Shown one piece after another: positions 38,801 through 50,000 of a stretch of DNA of 64,000 nt. The DNA is from Nymphaea colorata (taxonomy: Eukaryota > Streptophyta > Magnoliopsida > Nymphaeales > Nymphaeaceae), in contig NC_045139.1 of NCBI RefSeq assembly GCF_008831285.2, forward strand, positions 31,655,706-31,719,705, read 5' to 3'. Every line of letters begins with the position of its first letter. Positions within the stretch are counted from its first letter, which is position 1. Under the pieces are notes generated by a model that saw only the letters and a list, made by a program, of their open reading frames with translations, was not told the DNA's origin and did not search any database. The translations under genes and the position numbers were made by a program.

Positions 38801-40363
38801 GAATTACATAAGAGCAATTTTGCAAATGATGGAAGCTTAATAAGTGGCACCTCCTAAACCAAATAATGCAATTTGTGCTCTATGGTAAGCTTGACAACAA
38901 CACAGTCGTTTCACCAAAATGCTCGCTTCTAGGGTCCTCTTATTCAAGAAATCAAGAACTGTCATGTATAAACATGGTGCCACACATAACTACATAATAT
39001 GTACAACAAAAAGAAAAAGGGAGCATCACATTGCATAATCCTGTTTCTGCTGTGTTTGCTTTATTCCAGACACAAGGCCTGCTTCCACCATAACACAGTT
39101 TTGTGAACGATACCTTGCCATGACTACATTGAAACAGAGTTTTGTGGATAATGACTTACCGTGATAGTTCTGATTATTCTGAAGCACATATTCTTCAAGC
39201 AAAGGATGAAGTATCTCATAAAGATCGGCCATCCCCAACCCTGTCTCGGCAGAAATTGGTAGAGGTTCTCCAAATCCTAATGCATGAGCCTCCCCTGCTG
39301 CTGCAGCAAGAGATCCACTTCCATCATCAAGTAACTCAGATTTGTTCATCGCAAGGATGATCGGGGTTCCAGATGGAGCATGCTTCCGCAACCACTTCCC
39401 AACATCCATATCCAATGGTTGCAGTCCGGCCCTACCAACATGACCGGAATATGATTAACTAAAGATTTTGCAGCCACTCATCACTGGCAAAACTCCCCAT
39501 ACCAACAATCAAACCGGCTACACTAAATCTATATTTTAATTAAATTTTTCAATACAGGATAAAAGTTCGATCAAATGTAGCACCAAACACGAGTCTAGCA
39601 GAATTACTAGGAAAAGTTAGAAACTGAATCAGGAAATACAGCTACCAAAAAACGAACCAACCTTGCATCAATCAGAAATATAGCAGCAGCCGACTTTGGA
39701 AGGACTTTCCGTGTCATCTCCGATGTCCTCATGAGAATGTCGACAGGAGATGAAGCCGTCTCCAGTCCAGCCGAGTCCAGCACCTTGAATCGCAGATCCC
39801 CCAGCTTGGCGACCCCTTCCCTGATGTCTCTAGTGACATGTCCAGCAGGAGTGTTGTACACAAGAGCTTCCCTTCTTTTTATCAAACTGCAACGGTCTTA
39901 AGAAAAGGTGAGGAACTCAAATGCCCACAATTGGCAATTGGAGCTCGCCAAGAGAGTGGAGTTCTTACCGATTGAACAACGCAGACTTGCCCACATTTGG
40001 GCGCCCAAGGATCACAACAGTTGGGAGCATATCCACTTCTATTGTTCGGAAGTCCACCCTCTTCAACTTTGCTTGGGTTCTCTTTCCTTTTGTTTCCTCC
40101 ATTTCTTTGCCATGATGGGAATCAAACTCTACTTTGGTCTCATTTGAGTTGGACAAGCTCGACGAACAATCCGAAGGCGGAAAAGAGACTAGAGAAACAG
40201 AACTAAATGCCCTTGGAGGAAGAATATCATGGAAGCTTCGAAGCTTTGAACCTCTATCATTTCTTTCGAAATTTGTGGCAAATCTTGATGCCGGAAACTG
40301 TCGTGACCAAGATGAGAAAATGAGTAGCCATGCCTTCCTCTTTGCAATCGAACAGACGGCCAT
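32876..40363 (-). CDS. Der/EngA-like double-GTPase, probably organellar
   Basis: Eight coding exons on the minus strand: 40363-39969, 39886-39662, 39431-39160, 38244-38036, 37187-37062, 35418-35233, 34168-34031, 33199-32876; phases and splice sites agree, giving 624 residues. The start at 40363 is the first in-frame ATG after a stop-free leader. Residues 1-60 are basic and Ser/Arg-rich, like a mitochondrial or plastid transit peptide. G domain 1: GRPNVGKS 120-127, DSAG 169-172, NKSE 236-239. G domain 2: GCPNVGKS 322-329, DTAG 369-372, NKMD 440-443, SAL 481-483. The C-terminal ~105 residues ([11 protein letters not shown] to GIPIRIIQR) match the KH-like domain of Der. Bacterial Der acts in 50S ribosome assembly; the length and exon layout suggest the At5g39960 type. 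The first G4 motif has Glu instead of Asp. Confidence 0.93.
34729..34803 (+). mobile_element. tRNA-derived SINE-like relic in Der-like intron 7
   Basis: TGACTCAACTCTTAATG (34730-34746) resembles a tRNA A box and AGGTTCAAGCCTAG (34775-34788) a B box about 45 bp later, followed by GGC and an A9 tail ending at 34802. Good SINE architecture, but short; target duplications not identified. Confidence 0.5.
36382..36447. repeat. Perfect 33-bp tandem duplication in Der-like intron 5
   Basis: Unit TACATGCATATTGTTTGGTG plus 13 more bases, at 36382-36414 and 36415-36447, identical. Recent slippage or unequal exchange. Confidence 0.95.
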
Positions 40364-40920
40364 ATACTCAAACAATCGCTGCTCCAACACCACTCATGAT
40401 ATGATCAAGCAATTCATAGAAGGAGGAACCAATGTAGGCAACGCAAAGCACTATGCCTATGAAGCAAGGCAAAAAGAACCAGGGCGAAGCAAGGTGTAAG
40501 CTTTAGGACTAAAACCATGAAGTATATAATATCCATAAAAATAATGTCAAAATCGGGAACAAGTATTAAACTAACAAATATGTAAGTAAAGAACAATGTG
40601 AAAAAACATATTTAAACGTGCTAATCATTGTTCATAGCTGCATACAATCAACTTCATATATAATTCAAATAAGATCAAGCAACATGGATAAGCTAATCTA
40701 CTAGCATTTACACATCCCTAGTGTGCATATAACTTGAACATACATAATAGAAAACAAATTTTATTATAAACCACATCAACTCTAAACATGAAAGAGGAGA
40801 AAGAAGCAAACATTTAATGAATAAGAGAAAAAATATATTTTTTGACTGAAAACCATTCTAAGCGGCTCCATTCTACAAAAAAAAATAACCGATTCATATT
40901 GGAAAACTACGATATAGCAG
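40364..40920 (-). promoter_or_regulatory. 5' UTR and 5' UTR intron 3' end of the Der-like gene
   Basis: A strong acceptor on the minus strand (CTTTTTGCCTTGCTTCATAG, AG at 40458-40457) lies about 95 bp before the start codon, implying a leader exon from 40456. It could pair with the consensus donor at 42857/42856. Inference from splice signals only. Confidence 0.4.
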
Positions 40921-41906
40921 CTATGTTGTCAAGGCACCCATGCAGGTAGCACTTAGTCCCTAGGCAAAAAATGAAAAAAGGTGACCATTTTTCTAAATTT
41001 TTTTAGTTATGTTAATACGTCAAGTTTTTTTGGTTAACTATTACTAATATTTGAAACGTGGAGAGTAGTAATATAACAAGCACAATCAACTTAAACAATC
41101 AAAAATTAATTGTTGACTTCAATGAATATGCAAAATCAGTATAAGAAGTTTAATATTACTCATTAGTACAATAAACCAAAAAAAAAAAAACTAAATCTAA
41201 TCTCTAGAAGAAGGAATGTGAATCTACAAGAAGGCATTAATCCATCTGTACTTAAAGAGAGACATAATATAAGAAAAAATACTAACAGTACATAATAGTA
41301 TACATATAAGTACACAACAGTAACAATACATATAAGTACATAACCATAATGTATACATATAACAAGTACCACAATACTACATATTATATAACAAGTTAAT
41401 AGTATATACTATATACATATAATAGGTTCATGCAACACTATACAACAGGTACAATAGACTGTACGTAATAGTACATACATATAACACATATTACAATACA
41501 ATTTAACATAATAGTATATACATATAAGTTTATAATAGGTATAAGAAATTAACAATACATATGCCTGTATGATATAAGTATGTAACATAACTATACTGAT
41601 GTATACATATAACAGGTATGATGTATCCCAATACTATATAACAGACTAAGTGACTAACAGTACATAAATATAACAGTATACATATAACAGCATAATCAAC
41701 ATAACAATACATAAAAATACGTAATCAATACAAAATAAAGTAAATAAAAATATATACTCAATTAAGAAACTTTAATTGAAAGGGAAGGTGTCTTTTCACT
41801 TTCCCATGGACCAGGCATGTTGACGCCTAGGCTAGCCTAGGGGAACCTAGGCACCAACACATATCCCGTCGCCTAAGTGGTGGACTTAAGCACCTTAACA
41901 ACATAG
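40921..41906. mobile_element. 986-bp hAT-like non-autonomous element
   Basis: Left end CTATGTTGTCAAGGCACC and inverted right end CTATGTTGTTAAGGTGC form a terminal inverted repeat of about 17 bp with two mismatches. Flanks TATAGCAG (40913-40920) and CATAACAG (41907-41914) agree at 6 of 8 positions, like an aged hAT target duplication. GCCTAGGC-rich words lie inside both ends (CCCTAGGC near 40971, GCCTAGGCTAGCCTAGG near 41827), a known feature of a widespread plant repeat. The interior has no coding capacity and contains the AT-rich array at 41275-41745. Confidence 0.65.
41275..41745. repeat. Degenerate AT-rich tandem array
   Basis: Irregular repetition of ATACATATAA, AACAGTA, ATAATAGTA and TAAGTACATAA words over about 470 bp. 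Open frames across it are tyrosine/valine-rich artefacts. Confidence 0.75.
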
Positions 41907-41914
41907 CATAACAG

Positions 41915-42856
41915 TAATTACCACCATTGTCCAATCCCTAAAATTTAAAACAAATCATATCCAATTAGAAAGTCACTAAAGAAAGAAGTGTTTATCATCA
42001 TGACCACGCCAAAGCTTTCAGTTTCATGAACCAAAAGTTCTGCACAAAATATCAAGAAAATTTCTTCAAGGTCCCTTGGAAAAGGACTCAGGACAAAAGA
42101 TGTAGCCTGACAACATGGGAGATTTATTATAATACCTTCATTCCTCCTAACTTAGAAAATTATGCATGTTTTCATATGGCATCTTAGAGTTTACAATAAT
42201 GAATAATGAGAAACTTATCAAACAAATTTATTGATGATGAGGAGTCCAAATTTTCTCGTAGAACAACGGTTTCTTAAATTAGCTATTAAGTTATCAAGTA
42301 ATTGCACTAACACACAAAATTATGTTATTTGTGTAGATAATTACGAATAGTATGCTTGCCCTAATGTTTCACTTGGTGTCAATAACTAGAAATTGTTGAA
42401 AAAACTTGCAATTTGCAAACAATTCTAACCTTCCTTGTCCTACTCTTCAGCAATATGCTGTGGCATATCAAGAATGGGAGCTTTTTCTTGAAAAGATAAA
42501 ACAGTAGAGACCTAGCTCCGGTGCAACTCTAGTTATGATGACAAATATATAGTTCATCCTCGGTTTGATGAATGAAACAAAAAGCAATTTAACTAGAAAA
42601 ATCACATAACTGGTGAATGTAGTCAAATGTACTTAACAAGCATGTTCACACACACACATCGATTATCATCACATCCTCTCCTCAACAAATCTCTCACAAC
42701 TTTTTGCCTGTTACCCACCATGGATTCATCAGAATTAAGTGTCTAGTCGTAAATACAATGGTTAAAGTCTCTAGGAGACGGCCGCCAGCAAGCGGCCCTC
42801 GTTACACGTTTGCAGCAGATAGAGAGAGAGAGAGAGATTAAACCTGAACAACTCAC
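41915..42856. other. Gene-free stretch, probably 5' UTR intron of the Der-like gene
   Basis: AT-rich with no recognisable gene. Ends at the GTGAGT donor (minus strand) at 42856. A short GA run lies at 42821-42838. Confidence 0.45.
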
Positions 42857-43000
42857 CTGCGCAACCGGTATCGTAGAATAGAGAGGATCGCGGGATTTCG
42901 TCGTCGATTGGACAGCGTGGCCGTTGTTCGTCACATACTGGAGAGGGCTCACTCAGAAGGGCGCCGGCGTAGCCGTCTTCTCTTCGGACAGTCGGAGAGT
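42857..43000 (-). other. Candidate non-coding first exon of the Der-like gene
   Basis: A perfect consensus donor CAG/GTGAGT on the minus strand at 42857/42856 follows a GC-richer segment. No strong start codon in a useful frame. Right limit is a guess. Confidence 0.35.
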
Positions 43001-43496
43001 GAAAAGTGAAGGGTTTTCCCAGTTTGGAAAGGGGTTCAGGAGTCGAAACAAATCATTTGAAAACGAAGAGGCTGCGCACGCATCAAGCGATTGTGCGCCT
43101 CACTTAACAGCGATTTGGTGTCTGATGCGCTCCGAGAGGCGCATGCTCTACTCCTCGAAGCGCATGGGGTATCTTAAAAAACCGAACTCACACCGGAAAT
43201 TAACTTGTCCGATAATTTTTATAGATAAAAAAGAGCGTATGCTTCATAAGAATAAGACGGTTTTTTTTTTCTCTCATAATATTGAAAGATTTTGTCTTAA
43301 AAATCTGTCCTCCTCGTCGGACTTGTCAGGCCCACACCTTGGCTGGATAATAATAATGGCAATAACAATAATAACATTCAACTAATTACAATTTCAACTT
43401 TTTTCGATAATTTACACATACAGATCACATATACCTGATGGGTCGGTTTTGAATTATCAAGTGTTAAATTTTTATAAAGGATACTATCAATATATG

Positions 43497-43680
43497 TAAG
43501 TTGAGGCATATGAAGAGCATCATTCTAAAACACTGAAAGCATATTTAATACCATAAAAAATGAGATAAAGGTGTTACGTGAATATTTAAGTTGAAGCATA
43601 ATAACAAGAAAGTCACTTTAAAACACTGAAAGCATATTTAATATCATAGAAAATGAGAGAAATGATGAGGGCTTCAGTTT
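43497..43680. repeat. Imperfect ~90-bp tandem duplication
   Basis: TAAGTTGAGGCATA at 43497 and TAAGTTGAAGCATA at 43587 start two copies. Both contain AAAACACTGAAAGCATATTTAAT and ATGAGA(T/G)A. Confidence 0.7.
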
Positions 43681-44404
43681 TTTTATTGATAATTTTGCCT
43701 ACCACAACAAATACAAATGTTCAAAACTAGTTGTAGAAGTAAAGTAGTAAACATTTTTTGATTGACAGACAGCCGCACTTCAATTTGGAGCTCAAGTACA
43801 TGGAATAAGTAAAGGATTGTGAGTCATAAATATTATAAGTACCGAGTTTGTGTATATTTTGTGTAGGCAATCTTCCACCGTCGAACATATGTCCTTTCAT
43901 GCATTTAGAATGTAACGGTTTTCTTACCAATATGGCATTTCAGCCCATACACGTATCATATTTTTTTATTTAAAAATACTTAGTGAGTGTATTATAAAAA
44001 TACCAACATACAAATAATACATAAAAACAGGTCAAGTGGCTTGAACTCGAGTTACCAAAGTTTCCAACACGCCCAAAAATGGGTTTCAAAGGCAAAATGA
44101 TGTTTTTGGTTATGGTTTTTAGGTTTATTCAAAACCCAGTTTCATGAAAATCTGAATAAAAAACCAGGTTTTGTATAAACCTGAATGAGGGTTTTTTTCA
44201 GGCCTAAACGATGCTTTGGGCATTTGGAGCAGCCAAACTCCATTGAGGCAATGTGATTAATGTTTTCAGTGGGAATGTGTTGCTCCAACAAGAAGAATGG
44301 ATGATTCATCGATGTTGGACCTCTGCATGGATGATGAGAATGGATCATTCATCGGCCCAGTTATTTAATGTTATTATTTATTATTTGCATTGATGTGCCT
44401 CAAT

Positions 44405-44716
44405 TAGGGATGCCAATGGATCCGATATGTCCTTAATTGTATCCGCTTTTTCAAATATTCACATGTTCAGAATCAAATTCGAATTCGGATTCGAATAAAA
44501 AAACTCATATCCGAATTCAAATCTGAAATCCAATTTTACAATCCGAATTTGATTTTTATATTTACACCTGAATGCGAAACTGAATTTTGAACCAGATTTT
44601 ACCAATTTTCAAAATTTAATAGCATTAGATACAAGATATTTGTTTAAAAATTAATCTGATTCAAATCCAAATCTAAATCTAATCGAACATTTATAAATAT
44701 ATATATATAGTTTCCA
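44405..44716. mobile_element. hAT-like non-autonomous element with AATCCGAATT subrepeats
   Basis: Begins TAGGGATGCCAATGGATCCG, an end type common to plant hAT MITEs that carry GGATCCGAATCC words. The interior has repeated AATCCGAATT/GATTCGAAT words. The flanks GCCTCAAT (44397-44404) and CCTCCAAT (44717-44724) resemble each other only loosely, so the right end is uncertain. Confidence 0.45.
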
Positions 44717-44879
44717 CCTCCAATATGTGTGCAATTTCTATTAAACTTGCATTTTTAAATTAACTAACTATAAATCAACAGCCATTCAGCCGAATTCATT
44801 TTTTGAAGCACCTTCAAAACTCATTTTATGTCATCCAAACAAAAACAAAGTTTTAAGAATCATGCTACCCGAGCACTAA

Positions 44880-45180
44880 AACCAGGTTTTCAAAACTAAT
44901 TAAAAGAAATGTTTTTTACAAACCCAAGTTTTAACAAAGAATCATTTTTTAAAATAGTTCATCCCAACACTGCCTAACCCTTTTTTTTTAGTCACATGAC
45001 AGACAGATTTTGGCGAAGTTTTTAAATTTTGACTAGAGCCAAAATATCATTTTTCAAAATTTTTGCATAGAACAAGTGAAATTTTTTAAAATTTACATAT
45101 AATTTTTTTTTTAATTGAGGTGGGCCAGGGCCCATGCAGAGCCCTACCTTAGTTCCGCCCCTACCTGACAGTGACACGTG
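44880..45180. repeat. Mixed repeat fragments including a hAT-type end
   Basis: 44870-44980 has AAAACCAGGTTTT-type words. 45150-45165 ends TTCCGCCCCTA, which inverted reads TAGGGGCGGAA, the same end type as the element at 10372, preceded by a GGGCCC-rich part. No partner left end found. Confidence 0.35.
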
Positions 45181-45459
45181 CGCCTTTAGTGTCGCGCCTT
45201 TTCTGCTTGGCATATGTATATACATACTGCTGTCACCTTTCTCATTCATGCTTGAGGTTTTCCCCTTCCACATCATTGTCAAAAGAAAGAAGACTTTTCT
45301 CCTCTCAGCCACACCAGAATAAGATGGGTTACTTTTTTTTGCCCTTATTCATGTGCATGTTCCTACCAATTGAAACTGGGCAACTGTGGAGGGAGTTGAA
45401 ATTTTTTGTTTTTGTTGGTAATGTCAACAAGCAGGATTTTCTTGAGGAGCGGGCCGGCA

Positions 45460-45600
45460 GTCTGACATCTGAATCCAAATCTAAAATCCAATTTTACAAT
45501 CCGAATTTGATTTTTATATTTACACCCTGAATCTGAATCTTTTGAACCAGAATTTACGAACTGCAAAGCAAAAGAAACCAGATTTTACCACATGCAAAGC
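45460..45600. repeat. Partial second copy of the 44405 element interior
   Basis: AAATCCAATTTTACAATCCG and the following TTTGATTTTTATATTTACACC at 45485-45525 repeat 44527-44567 almost exactly, about 960 bp away. Same orientation. Confidence 0.7.
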
Positions 45601-47029
45601 AAAAGAACGTTCCTGAGTTAACAACTAGAAAAACGTCTTTTACATTATGTTTGATAGCCTTGAATATGGGAGACAAACCTCATCATCTCAAATCCGACAG
45701 TGAAACCCACTGCTGAAACAAACAGTAGATTTTCCAACCGCGGATTTAAAATCCGCATTTCGTTATTGAAACCATGGATCTATAGTTCCAAGGGCTGTCT
45801 CAAGCGGTTTTAGAAGGTGATCCAACAAGTTGAATTTACTTTCATTAGGACATCGACAACTTGGACCCGCCGATTGAGTGACTCGAATTGCTGCGCAATT
45901 CACCCAATAGCGGCTGTTCTTACACTTTATTGTTATTATTGTTGTTGTGAAAAACAAGTTTACTACGTCTCCATGAAATTCTCTATTTGAAACGCATAAT
46001 GTGGGTAGCTTTTTTGCTCGTTTACGACCAAAAACAACCTTTAGTTAAGAAAAAGTATCGACCAATTTAAAAACAGAAGAAAAATGAAATTTGGAAACTA
46101 GCTATGATAGAGGACCTTAAGAAGAAAGTAAAAATGTATTCGGGAAAGGTTTTGGCTGGAACATCATAACGTTAACGTGTGGTTCTTGTCTTCAAAAGGA
46201 TAGAAAAACAAAAAATTATTGACAGTACATAGCGCAATCAGAGGCTAAGGTGACATGTATTCAGGAAATTCGAGGTTGAAATTGTGTGGTTGCTGTCATG
46301 CTCCACTATGTAACTAATTTAGATTACAAACGGTGGTTTCTTGAATGATAAATGATATTGAGAAGGTCCATGTTGGTTTAAAAGAAAAACAAAAAACCTT
46401 GTGAGTGGACGACTTTGTCATTTTTCAATCAAGCAAGTTATGGCAGTGGCAGGTCGTAGTTGGAATTTATGGTTTCATGGAAAGACAGGAAGATTGCATC
46501 GAGCCATGAAAATAATGTCTTTTCAAAAGGTTTCCTAGATTTCGAGGCCAAATCGTCGGCCAGCCAGATCGCCGGAGATTGTCCTTTTCCATTCACTCTG
46601 CACCAAACAGTCTCCCGTGGTGGGGAGGGAGAGAGAGAGAGAGGGAAAGGTGCTCTTTGCTCCTCCGGAGAAGTCGTGAAAGGAGGAGAGGGCGGATGCC
46701 CCACGCACGCTGGCAGTGCTAGTTGGCTTCTCTCTCTCTTAGCTTTGCATGTGGGGTGTGGCAGTTCCTTCTTTGTCCACACCCCTTTCTGTCTGACTGT
46801 CATCTCTCTCTCCTGCATCTTTATTTATGTGTACTCTCGCTACTTCTTCGGATGCCAGCCTGCCACTATCTCTCTCTCTCCCTTCCTCCCTCTGGTATAT
46901 ATATATTTATTTATATATATATATATATACACACACACAGAAGAGGAGGAAGAGGAGAACCACCTTTCTCTTCTTCTTCTTCTTCTCTTCTTGCCATCGT
47001 GATTTTCTGGTTTCGATCGAGGAAAAGAA
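45601..47029 (+). promoter_or_regulatory. Upstream region and leader of HMGS
   Basis: No coding sequence recognised. From about 46610 the sequence becomes GA/CT-rich, with a TA run at 46897-46929 and a TTCTTCTTC tract just before the start codon, typical of plant 5' leaders. Long open frames in this part are low-complexity artefacts. Confidence 0.4.
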
Positions 47030-50000
47030 ATGGAGTCGCAGAGACAGAACGTGGGGATCCTCGCAATGGATATATACTTCCCTGCGTCATGTGTCCAACA
47101 GGCAGCAGCCCTCTCTCTCTCTCTCTCCCCCCACCCGTCTTCGCGTTTTTGACATATTTGTTGCATTTTGATTGTTTTATTTGCTGCTGGTTTGGTAGCT
47201 TTTTCAGATTGATGGTCGTTTCCTGTAAAATATACTCATCTCTTCTTTGTTTCTTTGTATCGGCAATACCAGTCCTCCCCTTCTTTCTTAGATCCAGTGA
47301 CGATTTGTTCTTCTGATGACTTATGATGGATTGCGTGGTCCTTCAGGAAGCTTTAGAGACGTACGATGGCGCGAGCAAAGGAAAGTATACGATCGGGCTG
47401 GGGCAAGAGTGCATGGCCTTCTGCACAGAGCTGGAGGACGTGATCTCCATGAGGTTTTGAGCTGTTCTACTTCTTATTATTATTCTTCTTCTGCGTTTTG
47501 CTTCCACGTGGGGATTGCTTTCTTCACTAATAATGCTTCTAATAGCGTGAACTCTAGCCGGGTGAGGTAGGAAAAAGTTTGGCTCGATTTAGTCTAAAAT
47601 ATACAGATGTACTCTGTCCTCTTTCTGGGGTGATTTGTTGTGTTTAGCTCGGAAAACAGACATGAGTATCCTGCCTCTCTTCTTAATGACGAATGGGAAG
47701 ATGTCTTTGGCTAAACTCGTGTTTGCGGTTGTGGTTTCTACAATCGTCTAATTTCATTTTGTAGGCGGACTACAGCTCAAGAATTTGAAAATTGGGCCAC
47801 TTTATGGAGTTCGGAAGATACGTATCTTGAGGTTCAGATCTTGTAATCATAGATCAATGGGCTCGTATCTTGATCATGGCCAGCCAAACTGATTTATGTT
47901 GCCCATTTGTGGCAGAGCCTCACTTTTTGCCATTGAAGCTTGATTATTTAAAGCACAATGTTCTGCATATGTACAGTAGTTACTCTCCTTGCCAAAATAT
48001 CACTCAGTATCACCTCAAAATATGACCAGTTGACTGCTATGCACGGGTGGATTCTGTTTCTGTACCCATCTATGTTTCTAGTTTTCTATTTGGCTTAGAG
48101 TTCATGTTTTTATCAATTTGTCCTCGTGTTCTCCCATCTGTACGTATTCTTTTAGACTTTTAGTGAGTTCCCGATGCTCTTTTAAGGATTTGTGTTGTTA
48201 TTCTAACGTCGTCTATCTTACAAAGGGGTAAACAGACCGCCAAGTTCTGATGATTGTTCATACTTTTGGAATTATATGTGGCATTATGACTGCAGTGTCA
48301 CATAGAACCTTGATCACATGGCTTATCCTCTCAACTCAGTATCCAATTCATTAGTTGGAGAAACATATTTATCTAGCAGGCTTGAATATCTACTCTTTGG
48401 ATTTCTGAATGTCAAGCTGTTTGTTTCATTCAACCACTATGATCCTGCAGAACTAATTATTTTAATTGTAATGTGGGATCTGTGTTTGTTACTGCCCATT
48501 CTGGCAGTGTCAAGTGACAGCAGTTGAAAATTACTCAAGTAATTACTTTGTGTTCTGCACTCAGTGAGTCAGTGTACAGTGTTAATTCTTAATAGGTAAC
48601 TTCACATAGTTTAGCAGATTTAGGATACTTAGAATTACGGTCTAGAGACATGTACAATCAATTTGGATGGATGTATATAGAAATCTAGGTAGTGAACCTG
48701 ATCTTGATCTGTATCCATCCACAACAACATCCTACCATGATTTTGAGTGGATCCCAGGCTTGATTCCCTGTCCATATTTCGGGTTTGATTCATTGTCACA
48801 TATATCTCCTTTTTTCGAAAAGGAACCCAATATTTATGTTAAAAATGCTTAAAATGAAAAAAGAAAAAAAATGCTTTTTTGGAAAAAAACACCAAAATAA
48901 ATTTAACTTGTTTTTTCTTTCCATTTTTTTCATGTTATTTTTACACCATTCTTTGCATTGAAGTTTAAAAGCTAAATTAAAGTATTTATCTTAATTTCTA
49001 GCATTACTAAAGCATTATTTTATCTAGTTAGTTTTTTTTTGTGTTTTCTTATTAGTTTCTCATTTATTTGATTTTTACCCATTTTTTAGATTTTTTAAAA
49101 TTATGAAATTTTCCTGAGAAAAATCCTCGCCATTTAGAACTTGATACGATATTTGTGACAATGATTTAATTTAATTTTAGATCTCTCTGCAGTATAGATC
49201 ATCTAGATGTGATTTGCCTCCTCCCTCATAGGTAAAATATTCCCTTCCCATTTTTTATTTATATAAAAGATCAATCTCCTGTGGAGTGTCGTATCTCACT
49301 ATTTCTGGGCCATCAGGTTGCGATCTGCATGAAACATGAAGCATGCGCTGCTAGATCCTATGTTCTGCATCAACTAGGTCTTGTGCTTAGATGAGGTAGG
49401 AGTAGGACACAAACTTGAATTCTCAATTCTTCCTGTAGCCACATTGAAATTAAGAGTTAAATAGGTAAGGAAAACATGGACTCAAACATAGTTCACCATC
49501 ATGATTAACTTATACTACAACTTGGCATAAAGTATCTTGGTGTTCTTATGCCTATTTGATAAATACTGCCTAGGTTGTTGACTCAACTCAACATTTGAAT
49601 GCAAGTATGGAACCATGTCAGATTCTTGTTCTAGGTATGGTTCTAACATGGGCTAGCTGCAGCCTAATCACTGGAGGGGTAGTATCAACAGTTCTTTTCT
49701 CTCTAGAACAATCCCTGTGTTCTGAAGTTGGTGGAATATGGTTCACATTAGGTGAGCATATTCCTGATGCTAGTGCTTGATTATCAAATAATCTACACTT
49801 TTACTGTTTGTTCTTCCACATTTTTCATGACTTGCTGTGCTTTTACCAAACTTCCTCCTCTTTCAACTGGTTGCATTTGATTTCATGCTCAAACACGACT
49901 CTTGTCAGTTTGACAGTTGTCACGTCCCTTCTTGATAAGTATGGGGTTGATCCTAAACAAATTGGGCGCCTAGAAGTAGGCAGTGAAACTGTGATTGACA

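Noticed and set aside
41163..41712. Tyr/Val-rich minus-strand frames
   Set aside because: Translation of the AT-rich degenerate array inside a transposon.
46438..47316. Several 100-200-codon frames upstream of HMGS
   Set aside because: Low-complexity Ser/Leu/Arg/Glu runs from CT/GA tracts; overlap the HMGS leader, first exon and intron 1 in other frames.
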